A DNA stretch of 64,000 nt from Alphaproteobacteria bacterium (GTDB lineage: Bacteria; Pseudomonadota; Alphaproteobacteria; Acetobacterales; Acetobacteraceae), in the NCBI GenBank assembly GCA_020850755.1, contig JADZEB010000018.1, positions 124,001-188,000 on the forward strand, in the 5' to 3' direction. Shown one piece after another: positions 24,226 to 35,444 of this stretch (its first letter is position 1; each line of letters starts with the position of its first letter). Made by a program: the position numbers and the translations under genes. Below the pieces are notes generated by a model. The model was not told where the DNA came from. It saw only the letters and a program-made list of their open reading frames with translations, and did not search any database.

Positions 24226-24990
24226 GTGGGCATCATCCAGGACGCGCAAGCCGCGGGCGAGCTGCTGTTCGTCTTCAGCCAGGGCTCCAGCCCGGTGATG
24301 ACGGGCGGCGCCGCCAAATGGGGCGAGGCATCGAAGGGCTACTGTCTCGGCCTGGTCTCGGTCTGGCTCAGCCTGCGCGCGCAGGGCAAGGATTTCGCCG
24401 TCGATCCGCACAGCTTCCTGGTCACCGACCTCGACCAGGACAGCGACCCCCTGCTGCAGCTCTCGGCGACGAGCTTCAATACCGGCTTCGCCGCGCAAAG
24501 CGACGCCAAGGCGCCGAGCAACGCCGACAAGCGGCTCGATTTCGCGCATGAGCAATCCTATCGCGCCGTCGGATTGCGCTCGGTCAGCGTGCAGGCCAAG
24601 ACCTGGTTCGCCCCGCCCGATGCCGCCTGGATCGTGCGCAATGTCACGCGCCGGCCGGGCCAGTATGTCGTGATCATGCGCGCACAGGCCAATGCGATGG
24701 GTGCGCTCGACCAGCACATGTTCGGCATCGATGCCGAGGGCGATCCGCCGGCCACGCTGCGCTTCTTCGACCCCAATGGCGGCGGCTTCGTCTTCGCCTC
24801 GCCGGCGCGGTTCGAGCAGTGGCTGACGAACTATCTCTCCGCGATGAGCTACACCAGCACCTTCTCGAAGCGGACCATGGTGACGCCGCTCAAGCCGCCG
24901 GTGCCACGGACCCAGGAATTGCAGGCCTACAAGCTCTACTTCCTGGAGATCGGCCAGGCGATGGCCGACCAGCACGCAGACAATCCGTGA
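24226..24990 (+). CDS. Candidate YopT/AvrPphB-like (C58) cysteine protease
   Basis: A 254-residue protein with a GTG start at 24226, chosen for GGGGAGG five bases upstream. Three segments match the papain-like C58 pattern: SKGYCLGLVSVWLSL (Cys40, like G-x-C-x-G-L-x-x-x-W-L), LDQHMFGID (His164), and RFFDPNGGGFVF (Asp182, like FFDPNFG). The spacing (Cys-His 124, His-Asp 18) is close to YopT (C139, H258, D274) and AvrPphB (C98, H212, D227). No signal peptide or membrane segment is seen, as expected for an effector or intracellular protein. No secretion genes or immunity candidate are adjacent. The composition is less Ala-rich than its neighbours. The family match is by motif only. Confidence 0.6.
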   Translation: MGIIQDAQAAGELLFVFSQGSSPVMTGGAAKWGEASKGYCLGLVSVWLSLRAQGKDFAVDPHSFLVTDLDQDSDPLLQLSATSFNTGFAAQSDAKAPSNADKRLDFAHEQSYRAVGLRSVSVQAKTWFAPPDAAWIVRNVTRRPGQYVVIMRAQANAMGALDQHMFGIDAEGDPPATLRFFDPNGGGFVFASPARFEQWLTNYLSAMSYTSTFSKRTMVTPLKPPVPRTQELQAYKLYFLEIGQAMADQHADNP

Positions 24991-25126
24991 CCGCCGCGCC
25001 CTGAAGGCCGCGCCGCCCGCGCGCGGCCTCGGCCGCGAAAGGCTGGGGATAACCCGATCCGCGCGGCGCGGGCGTCCTTGAAAGGCGGGCGCCCTTCGGG
25101 CAAAGTCCGCCCACTCCCGGCCGACA

Positions 25127-25370
25127 CCGCGCGGGAGAGTGTCGCGCCCCGGCTCACGCCGGGACCGGCCGCCGAAGGCGCAAGCGCCCCCGCAAACGCT
25201 CAGGCAAAAGGACCGCGCGGAAGACGGGTCTCTGGAAAGCAGGGTGCGCCTTGAGCCTGGCACCCTCACCGACGAGGTAACGCGGCCCCCGCCGCCCCGC
25301 CGCCCGCCGCCACCCGCGGCACGGTGCGGGGAACAGGGCCGCCAATCTTTCAGGTCCACGCGACAGAGGG
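25127..25370 (+). promoter_or_regulatory. Tandem glycine riboswitch upstream of gcvT
   Basis: Aptamer 1 (25127-25220) has P1 formed by CCGCGCGG at each end, then GGAGAG, CCGCCGAAGGCGCAAG, and AAACGCTCAGGCAAAAGGAC, the hallmark glycine-aptamer core. Aptamer 2 (25230-25368) has P1 CTCTG/CAGAG, GGAAAGC, a CACCGACGAGGTAA core close to the canonical CACCGAAGGGG, a long GC-rich P3 arm, and AATCTTTCAGGTCCACGCGA. The two are joined by a 9-base linker, as in cooperative glycine switches. It should turn on the glycine cleavage genes downstream when glycine is abundant. The exact switching stem before the GTG at 25439 cannot be fixed by eye. Confidence 0.92.
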
Positions 25371-25438
25371 GGGCAGAAGGCCAGGAAGCCGGCATCGCGC
25401 CGGAAACCGGGTCGCTGCCAACCGAAGGATGCCCGCGC

Positions 25439-26557
25439 GTGGCCGAATACAGCCCCGATCCCGCCGACCTCAAGACCACCCCGCTTGATGCGCTGCATCG
25501 GCGCCTGGGCGGGCGCATGGTGCCCTTCGCCGGCTATGCCATGCCGGTGCAGTATGCCGGCGGCATCATCGCCGAGCACAGCCAGTGCCGCACCCAGGCC
25601 GCCCTGTTCGATGTCAGCCATATGGGCCAGGGCGCGCTGCTCGGCGCCGATGCCGCCAAGGCGCTGGAGGCGCTGGTGCCGGGCGACATCCAGGGGCTGA
25701 AGCCCGGCCGGCAGCGCTACACCCTGTTCACCAACGAGCGCGGCGGCATCATCGACGACCTGATGGTGGCCAATGCCGGCGACAAGCTGGTGCTGGTGGT
25801 CAATGCCAGCCGCAAGGCGATCGACTTCGCCCATCTGCGCGCGCACATGCCGGCCGGGGTGAAGGTGGAGGAATGGCCCGACCGCGCGCTGATGGCGCTG
25901 CAGGGCCCCGAGGCCGCCACGGTGATGGCCCGCCTCTCGCCCGCCGCCGCCGCCCTGTCCTTCATGGGCGCGGGCGCGGTCGATGTCGCCGGCCTGTCCT
26001 GCTGGGTGACGCGCTCGGGCTATACCGGCGAGGACGGATTCGAGATCTCCTGCATGGCCGAGGATGCCGAGCGCCTGGCCGAGCGGCTCCTGGCCGAGCC
26101 CGAGGTGGCGCCGGCCGGGCTCGGCGCGCGCGATTCCTTGCGCCTCGAAGCCGGGCTCTGCCTCTACGGCAACGACATCGACGAGAACACCAACCCGGTC
26201 GAGGCCGACCTGGTCTGGACCATCGGCAAGCGGCGCAAGATGGAGTGGAACTTCCTGGGCGCGCACCCGATCCGCGAGACGCTGGAGAACGGGCCGCACC
26301 AGATCCGCGTCGGCATCCGCCCCGAGGGGCGGGCACCGGCGCGCGCCGGCACCCAGATCACGGCCGCCGACGGCACGCCCGCGGGCATCGTCACCTCGGG
26401 CGGCTTCGGCCCGACGCTCGGCGCGCCGGTGGCGATGGGCTATGTCATGCGCCCCTTCGCCGCCGACGGCACCGCGCTCGACCTGCTGGTGCGCGGCAAG
26501 CCCCTGCCCGGGCGCGTCGCGCCCTTGCCCTTCGTCGCGCACCGCTACGCCCGGTAG
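25439..26557 (+). CDS. gcvT: Glycine cleavage system aminomethyltransferase (T-protein)
   Basis: A 372-residue protein. It transfers the methylene group from the lipoyl arm of GcvH to tetrahydrofolate, releasing ammonia. Landmarks are PFAGYAMPVQY near residue 30, AALFDVSHMGQ, RSGYTGEDGFEIS (folate site), DSLRLEAGLCLYGND, and IVTSGGFGPTLGAPVAMGY. The start is GTG at 25439 with AAGGA nine bases upstream; no ATG in frame gives the family N-terminus. The frame is also open through the upstream riboswitch, but that is chance. It is the first gene of gcvT-gcvH-gcvP. Confidence 0.96.
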   Translation: MAEYSPDPADLKTTPLDALHRRLGGRMVPFAGYAMPVQYAGGIIAEHSQCRTQAALFDVSHMGQGALLGADAAKALEALVPGDIQGLKPGRQRYTLFTNERGGIIDDLMVANAGDKLVLVVNASRKAIDFAHLRAHMPAGVKVEEWPDRALMALQGPEAATVMARLSPAAAALSFMGAGAVDVAGLSCWVTRSGYTGEDGFEISCMAEDAERLAERLLAEPEVAPAGLGARDSLRLEAGLCLYGNDIDENTNPVEADLVWTIGKRRKMEWNFLGAHPIRETLENGPHQIRVGIRPEGRAPARAGTQITAADGTPAGIVTSGGFGPTLGAPVAMGYVMRPFAADGTALDLLVRGKPLPGRVAPLPFVAHRYAR

Positions 26558-26613
26558 CGGCGCGCGCCCCGCAACGCAATATTGCCTCATATGATCGACC
26601 CGGAGAGGATGCC

Positions 26614-26990
26614 ATGAGCGAGCTGCGCTTCACCAAGGACCATGAATGGGTGCGGATGGAGGACGGGGTGGCCGTGATCGGCATCTCCGACCACGCCCAG
26701 AACGCGCTTGGCGACGTGGTGTTCGTCGACCTGCCCGAGGTCGGGCGCGAGGTGGCCGCCGGGGAAGCCTGCGCGGTGGTGGAAAGCGTCAAGGCCGCAT
26801 CCGATGTCTATGCGCCGATCGCCGGCCGCGTCGTCGCGGTCAACGACAAGCTGGCCGAGGACCCGGCCACCATCAACCGCGAGCCGACCGGCGAGGGCTG
26901 GTTCTTCCGGATCGAGCCGGCCAACGCGGCCGAGATCGACGCGCTGATGGACGAGGCCGGCTACGCCGCCTTCCTCGAGAGCAACGCCTG

Positions 26991-26991
<1 letters not shown>
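26614..26991 (+). CDS. gcvH: Glycine cleavage system H protein
   Basis: A 125-residue lipoyl carrier that shuttles the aminomethyl group between GcvP, GcvT and GcvL. The lipoylated lysine is K60 in [28 protein letters not shown] at the start and [10 protein letters not shown] later are typical. CGGAGAGGA provides the ribosome site. It is separated from gcvT by 56 bases that include GCAATATTGCCTCATATG, an AT-rich motif repeated in variant form at about 52324. Its stop overlaps the gcvP start (TGATG), so the two are translationally coupled. No lpdA (L-protein) lies nearby. Confidence 0.97.
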
Positions 26992-29897
<2,906 letters not shown>

Positions 29898-29914
29898 GGG
29901 CAGGGCGCGCGGCG

Positions 29915-30745
29915 ATGACCACTTCGCCACCGCTGCCGACGATCGACGAAGCGATCGCGTTTATTGTCGAGAGGTTGCGCGTCCCAGTCGGCAAGCCGGG
30001 ATATGGAACACTCTCGCAGAATGGTTACGACGTATTCATTGATAAGACAGTGCAATCCTATCTCGAATCAGTCGCGCTCATACCGGGACAAAGGATGCTT
30101 CCGGGTGCTCACCTGACTCCCGCTGCGCAAGAGGTCGGACAGAAGTTCCTAGACGCCGCGTGGGAGTTGTGTCGACGCGGCATGTTCCGGCCGAGCACCC
30201 GCTATGTCAACGCGATGGGAGCCGACGGAGGGCGTGGATACTCGCTAACTGGCTACGGCGAAGAGTGGGTGCGTAGCGGGCAGGTGCCCATGTCCCGAAG
30301 CGCGATGTTGAAGGTTCTCACCGAGCACCACGACTTATTGGGCGATGCCTTTGTGCAGCGTGCCATTGAGGCGCTTGAGTGTTTCAATACCGGCATGTTT
30401 CTGGCCGCGTGCGCAATGGCGGGTGCGGCGGCAGAAGCGGTGCTTCTCAAGATTGGCGAGGAGAAATTGGGTCTTGCCAAGGCCGGAGAACTCCTTGACC
30501 AGCCCAACGGTCGCCAGAAACTCATCGATGCAGTTTTTGTCGGGCTGGAAAAGAAACAGACACTCCGCACGCGATTTGTCGACCACCTGCGCATCGTAAC
30601 CGACTGGCGCGATCATGCCGCGCATGGTCATCCGACACGAATCGACCATGAACATGCCGATACAGCCATCAACAAGCTTCTTCGGCTTGTCAAATTGGTC
30701 GGTGAGGATTGGGATGCGTTGACTGCCAAGGTGGCGCCACCTTAG
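29915..30745 (+). CDS. AT-richer gene with HEPN-like C-terminal domain
   Basis: A 276-residue protein. Its base composition is visibly lower in GC than everything around it, with many A/T third positions, so recent transfer is likely. Residues 154-177 (ECFNTGMFLAACAMAGAAAE) resemble the first HEPN helix. Residues 229-240 (TDWRDHAAHGHP) contain R232-x4-H237, the RxxxxH motif of HEPN RNases such as those in toxin and abortive-infection systems and DUF4145-like proteins. The N-terminal half contains a segment like a winged helix (FLDAAWELCRRG ... GYSLTGYGEEWV, residues 78-120). It lies 17 bases after gcvP with no obvious ribosome site. No antitoxin or defence partner is adjacent. Function unproven. 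Confidence 0.6.
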   Translation: MTTSPPLPTIDEAIAFIVERLRVPVGKPGYGTLSQNGYDVFIDKTVQSYLESVALIPGQRMLPGAHLTPAAQEVGQKFLDAAWELCRRGMFRPSTRYVNAMGADGGRGYSLTGYGEEWVRSGQVPMSRSAMLKVLTEHHDLLGDAFVQRAIEALECFNTGMFLAACAMAGAAAEAVLLKIGEEKLGLAKAGELLDQPNGRQKLIDAVFVGLEKKQTLRTRFVDHLRIVTDWRDHAAHGHPTRIDHEHADTAINKLLRLVKLVGEDWDALTAKVAPP

Positions 30746-30863
30746 TACCCACCCGCCCGCAAAAGGGCTTGGGGTAGGCGGCGGCCTGCGGCATGCTGGC
30801 CGGAGTAACAAGCATCGCCGCGCGATCGGCGGCACCAGCAAGCAAAAGAGAGAGACCGGGATC

Positions 30864-31409
30864 ATGGCCCCCACGCGCGCAGCCGGCGCCGCCACGCACA
30901 ACCAGGCCAACGCGCAAGGTCATGCGCAAGGCCAGGGCCACCATTTCGCCGCGCCCGACGGCTTCCGCATCGGTCCGATCGAGACCCGCCACCGCGCCGA
31001 CTGGGAGAAGCTCTATGCCGGCTATGCCGAGTTCTACCAGGTCAAGCAGACCGCCGAGATGCGCCTGCGCGTCTGGAACTGGCTGCACGACCCGGGCCAC
31101 GAGGTCGAGGGCCTGATCTGCGAAACCGAGCATGGCCACGCCGTCGGCATCCTGCATTTCCGCCGCTTCGCCCGCCCGCTTTCCGCCAGCATGGGCGGCT
31201 TCGTCGATGACGTGTTCGTCGATGCGGTGCATCGCGGGCGCGGGCTCGGCGCGGCGATGATCAAGGCGGTGGGCGAGCTCGGCCAGCGGCGCGGCTGGAG
31301 CGTGATCCGCTGGATCACCGCCGAGAACAATTACCGCGCGCGCGCCATGTATGACGAGATCGCCGGCAAGACGCACTGGCTGACCTACGACATGAAGCCG
31401 GGTGCTTGA
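30864..31409 (+). CDS. GNAT-family N-acetyltransferase
   Basis: A 181-residue protein. After a His/Gln/Ala-rich N-terminus (about 30 residues) the GNAT fold begins with FRIGPIETRHRADWEKLYAG. The acetyl-CoA motif is VFVDAVHRGRGLGAAMI (R-G-x-G-L/x-G), followed by a typical NYRARAMYDEIAGK at motif B. The substrate is unknown; many proteins of this type acetylate small amines or antibiotics. An AAAAGAGAGAGACCGGG purine-rich stretch precedes the ATG. GC content is back to the local level, in contrast to the gene just upstream. Confidence 0.88.
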   Translation: MAPTRAAGAATHNQANAQGHAQGQGHHFAAPDGFRIGPIETRHRADWEKLYAGYAEFYQVKQTAEMRLRVWNWLHDPGHEVEGLICETEHGHAVGILHFRRFARPLSASMGGFVDDVFVDAVHRGRGLGAAMIKAVGELGQRRGWSVIRWITAENNYRARAMYDEIAGKTHWLTYDMKPGA

Positions 31410-31561
31410 AGCGGGGCGTGAAGCGGGGCGCCTGACGCCGGGCGGATCACGCGCGGGGCGCAACACGCGGCAACAAGGCGGCAATCCGCCGGTTGCGGCG
31501 ATGCCCTAGGGATCGGCCCGGTCCGGGCCGTGGCGCCCGGGTCCGCGAGACGGAGGGCACC

Positions 31562-32608
31562 ATGCGCCGGATGCGCCGACGCGATCTCCTGCACGCCATG
31601 CTGGCCGCACCGGCGCTGCTGCTGGGCGGGCGCGCGGCGCATGCGGTCGGTCCCTATGGCGCGCCGGGCCGCTTCCGCGCCAGCGAGATCCGCGACACAT
31701 GGCACGATCCGGCGCGCGCCGGCCGCGCCATGCCGGTGCTGCTGCGCCTGCCCGAGCCGGCGGCGGGCCGCGTGCCGCTGGTGCTGGTCTCGCACGGGCT
31801 CGGCGGCTCGCGCGAGGGGCTCGGCTATCTCGGCCGGCACCTGGCCGGCAACGGCTTCGCCGTGCTGCATCTGCAGCATCCCGGCAGCGACAAGGGCATC
31901 TGGCGCGATGCCGATGCCGGCGGGGAAGGCCGCGCCGGCGGCGCCTGCCTGCGCGCGCTGCGCCGCGCCTTCGCCGATCCGGAGGCCGCGATCGCGCGCT
32001 TCGGCGACGTGCCCTTCGCGCTCGACGAGATCGCCCGCCGCGCCGCCGCCGATCCGGTCTTGCGCGGGCGGATCGATCTCGGCCGCGCCGGCATCGCCGG
32101 CCATTCCTATGGCGCGCGCACGGTGCTGTCGGCGGCGGGGCAGGGCTTCGCCGCGCCGGCCGCGGCGCTGCCGCCGGGCCGCTTCGCCGAGCCGCGGCTG
32201 AAGGCCGGCATCGCCCTTTCGCCCGCCCCGCCCGCGCGCGAGGAGGGCGCGGCCTTCGCGCGCATCCTGTTCCCGCTCCTGCACATCTTCGGCACCGAGG
32301 ACCGGCTGGCGCTGCCCGGCCAGAACGAGCCGATGCGCCGGCGCGTGCCGTTCGATCGCATCGGCACGGTCGAGCAGTATCTGCTGGTGGTGCAGGGGGC
32401 GAACCACATGGTGTTCGGCGGCGAGGGGCGCTGGGGCCAGCGCGATGCGCGCCATGTCCATCCGCGCGTGCAGGCGGTCGGGCATGCCTTCCTGCGCGCG
32501 CACCTGCTGGAGGATCGCGCTGCCGCCGCCTGGCTGGCGGGGCCGGGCGTGCGCGGCTCGCTTGGCCCGCGCGATCTCTGGGAGGTCAAGCGCGCGCCGC
32601 CCGGCTAG
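31562..32608 (+). CDS. Exported alpha/beta hydrolase (dienelactone hydrolase-like)
   Basis: A 348-residue protein with a twin-arginine-like leader, MRRMRRRDLLHAMLAAPALL then GGRAAHA, suggesting Tat or Sec export. The fold contains VPLVLVSHGLGGSREGLGYL (oxyanion strand) and the nucleophile elbow IAGHSYGART (Ser at about residue 181). HIFGTEDRLALP probably carries the acid, and GANHMVFGG probably the catalytic His. It resembles predicted dienelactone/lipase-type hydrolases; the substrate is unknown. The ATG follows CGGAGGGCACC. The product would act in the periplasm. Confidence 0.85.
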   Translation: MRRMRRRDLLHAMLAAPALLLGGRAAHAVGPYGAPGRFRASEIRDTWHDPARAGRAMPVLLRLPEPAAGRVPLVLVSHGLGGSREGLGYLGRHLAGNGFAVLHLQHPGSDKGIWRDADAGGEGRAGGACLRALRRAFADPEAAIARFGDVPFALDEIARRAAADPVLRGRIDLGRAGIAGHSYGARTVLSAAGQGFAAPAAALPPGRFAEPRLKAGIALSPAPPAREEGAAFARILFPLLHIFGTEDRLALPGQNEPMRRRVPFDRIGTVEQYLLVVQGANHMVFGGEGRWGQRDARHVHPRVQAVGHAFLRAHLLEDRAAAAWLAGPGVRGSLGPRDLWEVKRAPPG

Positions 32609-32640
32609 ACGGCGCCGCGCGATCCCTTCGCGTGATCCGC

Positions 32641-32673
32641 AAACGAAACAGGCGGCCCGATCTGGGCCGCCTG
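32641..32673 (-). terminator. Intrinsic terminator of the ATP synthase Fo operon
   Basis: A perfect 10-bp stem, CAGGCGGCCC at 32649-32658 and GGGCCGCCTG at 32664-32673, around a 5-base loop. On the minus strand it is followed by TTTCGTTT, a short T-tract. It lies about 30 bases after the atpF stop, so it ends the atpI-B-E-b'-b transcript, and it may also act on the converging hydrolase transcript. Confidence 0.8.
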
Positions 32674-32703
32674 TGGGTTCGCTGCGGGCTGCGTGCCCAG
32701 TGC

Positions 32704-33213
32704 TCAGTGCAGACGGCTGGGCACGTCCTTGATCGCCTCGCCCACCAGCGCGCGGGCGCGTTCGGGCGAGAGGCTCTGCGTGATCACCACGCGCGCGGCG
32801 GCGACGGCGGCATCGGCCGCGGCGGCGCGCAGCTCGGCCGCGGCGGCGGCCTCGGCCTGGGCGATGCGGTCCATCGCCATCGCCTCGCGCCGCTTCAGGC
32901 TTTCCGCCAGTTCGGTGCGCGCCTCGGCGGTGATGCGCGCCGCTTCCTCCTTGGCGTGGGCGATCATGGCGACCGCGTCACGCTCGGCCTGGGCGCGGGC
33001 CTCGGCCGCCTCCTTGCGCATCGCCTCGGCCTCGGCGCGCAGCTTGGCCGCCTCGTCGAGCGAGGCCTGGATGCCGGCCGCACGCGCATCGAGCCCGGCA
33101 TTGATCGCCTTCTTGGCCGGACCCCAGGCGAAGTAGAGGAAGATGATCAGCGCCACCAGCACCCAGAACTCGGCGCCGGAGGGATCGAGGAGATGCGAGA
33201 GCCAGTAGCCCAT
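32704..33213 (-). CDS. atpF: ATP synthase Fo subunit b
   Basis: A 169-residue stator subunit. One N-terminal membrane helix (AEFWVLVALIIFLYFAWGPA) is followed by a long charged Ala/Glu/Lys coiled coil (KLRAEAEAMRKEAAEARAQA and on) that dimerises with b' and binds subunit delta. Length is normal for the family. It is the last gene of the minus-strand operon, 21 bases after b'. The F1 genes (atpHAGDC) are not in this window, consistent with alphaproteobacteria, where Fo and F1 are encoded in separate operons. Confidence 0.95.
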   Translation of the reverse strand: MGYWLSHLLDPSGAEFWVLVALIIFLYFAWGPAKKAINAGLDARAAGIQASLDEAAKLRAEAEAMRKEAAEARAQAERDAVAMIAHAKEEAARITAEARTELAESLKRREAMAMDRIAQAEAAAAAELRAAAADAAVAAARVVITQSLSPERARALVGEAIKDVPSRLH

Positions 33214-33234
33214 GAAGCGTGTCCTTCCCCGCCC

Positions 33235-33834
33235 TCAGCCGCGCCGCGCGGCGAGCGCCGCGCCAACGGCCGCCAGCACCGCCGGATCGGCCGCCCCGAC
33301 ATTGCCGCCGGTCAGCCGGTTGACGACATCGGCGGCGGCGGCGGCGGCGACACTGCCAAGCCCGCCCATCGCCGTGGCCTTGGCCGCAGTGATGCGCGCC
33401 TCGGCCGCGGAGAGCCTGGCGGCAAGCTCGGCATTGGCCTTGGTCTCGGCCGCCGTGACCTCGGCCTTGGCGGCCTCGGCGGCGGCGCGGATGGCCGCCT
33501 GCGCCTCGGTGCGGGCCTTGGTGGTGGCCTTGTCCAGTTCCGCCGCGGCGGCGTCGGCCTGCGCCTTGGCCGCCTGCGCCGCGTCGAGATCGGCGCGGAT
33601 GCGCGCCTCGCGCTCCTCGAGCACGGCGCCGATGCGCGGCAGCACCACCTTGCCCATCAGCAGGTACATCAGCGCGAAGGTGACCGCGAGCCAGGCAAGC
33701 TGCGGCACGAACTTCGTGTGGTCGAGCTGCGGCAGGCCACCGCCGCTGCCTGCCTCGCCCGCGGCGAGCGCGGGCAAGGCCAGGATGACGGTGCCGAGAA
33801 CGGCCGTGAGGCCCAGGCGGAGCTGTCGGGTCAA
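33235..33834 (-). CDS. atpG: ATP synthase Fo subunit b'
   Basis: 199 residues. The N-terminus looks like a cleavable leader or additional hydrophobic segment (LGLTAVLGTVILALPALAAG). It is followed by the membrane helix FVPQLAWLAVTFALMYLLMG, KVVLPRIGAVLEERE, and a long Ala/Lys/Glu coiled coil. The PRIGAVLEEREARI segment is characteristic of b/b' subunits. Having distinct b and b' genes is typical of alphaproteobacteria and photosynthetic lineages. The symbol atpG is used for b' in some annotations (also atpX or atpF2); it is not the gamma subunit. It precedes atpF by 21 bases. Confidence 0.94.
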   Translation of the reverse strand: MTRQLRLGLTAVLGTVILALPALAAGEAGSGGGLPQLDHTKFVPQLAWLAVTFALMYLLMGKVVLPRIGAVLEEREARIRADLDAAQAAKAQADAAAAELDKATTKARTEAQAAIRAAAEAAKAEVTAAETKANAELAARLSAAEARITAAKATAMGGLGSVAAAAAADVVNRLTGGNVGAADPAVLAAVGAALAARRG

Positions 33835-33899
33835 GGCGAGCTTCCTTGCCGAACGGGAGCGCGAGCGGGCCGCGCCCCCGTGCAGTCAGCCAATGGCGA

Positions 33900-34124
33900 T
33901 CAGGCGAACAGGATCAGGAACGCGATCAGCAGGGCGAACAGCGCCACCGCTTCCGTCAGCGCGAAGCCGAGCAGGCCGATCGGGCGCACCGCGCCCTCGG
34001 CCGCCGGGTTGCGGGCGATGGCATTGATCATGTTCGAGAAGATCATGCCGATGCCGATGCCCACGCCGGCCAGTGCAATCACCGCGATGCCCGCGCCAAT
34101 CGCCTTCGCAGCCGCCACTTCCAT
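33900..34124 (-). CDS. atpE: ATP synthase Fo subunit c
   Basis: A 74-residue hairpin of two membrane helices that forms the rotor ring. Helix 1 is rich in Gly ([20 protein letters not shown]), and the polar loop [12 protein letters not shown] is typical. Helix 2 carries the proton-binding carboxylate Glu58 in [14 protein letters not shown]. There are no extra sodium-binding residues that I can identify, so proton coupling is expected. A clear AAAGGA ribosome site precedes the ATG, fitting the high expression this subunit needs. Confidence 0.97.
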   Translation of the reverse strand: MEVAAAKAIGAGIAVIALAGVGIGIGMIFSNMINAIARNPAAEGAVRPIGLLGFALTEAVALFALLIAFLILFA

Positions 34125-34243
34125 GGGAGTATCCTTTCGCTAGGTGTGAGTAGGTTGGTTGGTTGAGCCGTATCGAAGCCTTCCCGTCTCCGCGTGGCCC
34201 GCGCCCTTCCCGGCCGGCCGCGCGAACACGGAACCGGTTTGCC

Positions 34244-35014
34244 TCAGTGCAGGTGCACCGCGTCGTGCAGGTAGATGCAGGTCAGGATGGTGAAGACATA
34301 GGCTTGCAGCATCGCCACCAGGAATTCGAGCGCGTAGAGCGCCACGTTCACGGCAAGCGGCAGCGCACCGCCGACGAAGAAAGTCGCACCGCCCAGCACC
34401 ACGGTGAAGATCGCGAACACCTTCAGCATGGTGTGCCCGGCCATCATGTTGGCGAACAGGCGGATCGACAGGCTGACGGGACGCGAGAGATAGGAGATCA
34501 GCTCCACCACCACGATCAGCGGCGCCAGCGCCTTGGGCACGCCCTCGGGCAGGAAGTAGCTGAAGAAATGCGTGCCGTGGATGGCAAGCGCCACCACGGT
34601 GATGAGCACGAACACCACCGCGGCCAGGCCGAAGGTGACGATGATGTGGCTCGTGAAGGTGAAGAAGCCCGGCACCAGGCCGATCAGGTTGCCGAACAGG
34701 ATGAAGAAGAACAGCGAGAAGACGAAGGGGAAGAAGCGCTTGCCCTCGTCGCCGATCTGTTCCTTCACCAGCGAGTAGACGAACTCGTAGGAAAGCTCGG
34801 CCAGCGACTGGCCGCGCCCCGGCACCACCGCGCGCTTGCGCATGGCGAAGGTGAACAGGAAGGTGGCAAGCGCCACCGCCACCACCATGAACAGGGCGGA
34901 ATTGGTGAAGGAGAGATCATAGCCGCCGAGCTTGATCGGGATCAGGGGCTTGATCGCGAACTGGCCGAGCGCTTCCTGCTCGATCATTCCGCGCAGATCG
35001 GTCGCTCCCGCCAC
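34244..35014 (-). CDS. atpB: ATP synthase Fo subunit a
   Basis: About 256 residues. It contains the essential Arg in VSLSIRLFANMMAGHTMLKV, plus LGNLIGLVPGFFTFTSHI and a final hydrophobic helix (ALEFLVAMLQAYVFTILTCI). It forms the half-channels that pass protons to the c ring. The start is chosen as GTG at 35014 with AAGGGA eight bases upstream; an ATG at 34987 (MIEQEALGQFAI) is the alternative. It follows atpI by 25 bases and is separated from atpE by 119 bases, in which I see no gene. Confidence 0.95.
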   Translation of the reverse strand: MAGATDLRGMIEQEALGQFAIKPLIPIKLGGYDLSFTNSALFMVVAVALATFLFTFAMRKRAVVPGRGQSLAELSYEFVYSLVKEQIGDEGKRFFPFVFSLFFFILFGNLIGLVPGFFTFTSHIIVTFGLAAVVFVLITVVALAIHGTHFFSYFLPEGVPKALAPLIVVVELISYLSRPVSLSIRLFANMMAGHTMLKVFAIFTVVLGGATFFVGGALPLAVNVALYALEFLVAMLQAYVFTILTCIYLHDAVHLH

Positions 35015-35039
35015 GGTCGTGTCCCTTACGCCAACTGCC

Positions 35040-35444
35040 TCAAGCGGCGGGCGGCATGGTGCCGTCCCGGTTCGTGCCCTTCGCGCTCTCCGCCCCGTCC
35101 GGTCCCGGCCCGCTGGCCGCATCCCGCCGGCGATAGCCGGGGGCGTGGCCGAAGCCCTGGACCAGCCGGAACAGATTCACCAGTCCGGCGGCGCTGCCGA
35201 TGAAGAAGAACAGGATCAGCAGCCACGGCCCTGTCCCGAGCCAGCGGTCGAGTGCCCAGCCGATGCCGGCACCAACCGCCAAGGCCGAGACGATCTCGAC
35301 ACCGGCCCGCGCGGCCACCCCGTAGGCAGCACCCGCAGGGGGCGCCCCGGTTCCGCGCGGTGTGTCGAGGCCGCGTTGTGCGCGCGCCGCACGCAGCCGA
35401 TCCTCGAACGAGGGCGGTTGGGTGCGGCGTTCCTCCTCGGTCAC
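35040..35444 (-). CDS. atpI: ATP synthase assembly protein AtpI/AtpZ-type
   Basis: A 134-residue small membrane protein with two hydrophobic segments: VEIVSALAVGAGIGWALDRW, then GPWLLILFFFIGSAAGLVN with FRLVQGFGHA. The GIGWALDRWLGT and G-x-A-x-G-x-x-N-x-x-R pattern identifies the AtpI/AtpZ group, which assists c-ring assembly and may form a Mg/Ca channel. The N-terminus is hydrophilic and Arg-rich. It is the first gene of the Fo operon; the region 35445-35738 upstream is non-coding and presumably holds the promoter. Confidence 0.9.
   Translation of the reverse strand: MTEEERRTQPPSFEDRLRAARAQRGLDTPRGTGAPPAGAAYGVAARAGVEIVSALAVGAGIGWALDRWLGTGPWLLILFFFIGSAAGLVNLFRLVQGFGHAPGYRRRDAASGPGPDGAESAKGTNRDGTMPPAA

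Noticed and set aside
25139-25438. Upstream in-frame extension of gcvT
   Set aside because: This interval is the glycine riboswitch; the first acceptable start is GTG at 25439.
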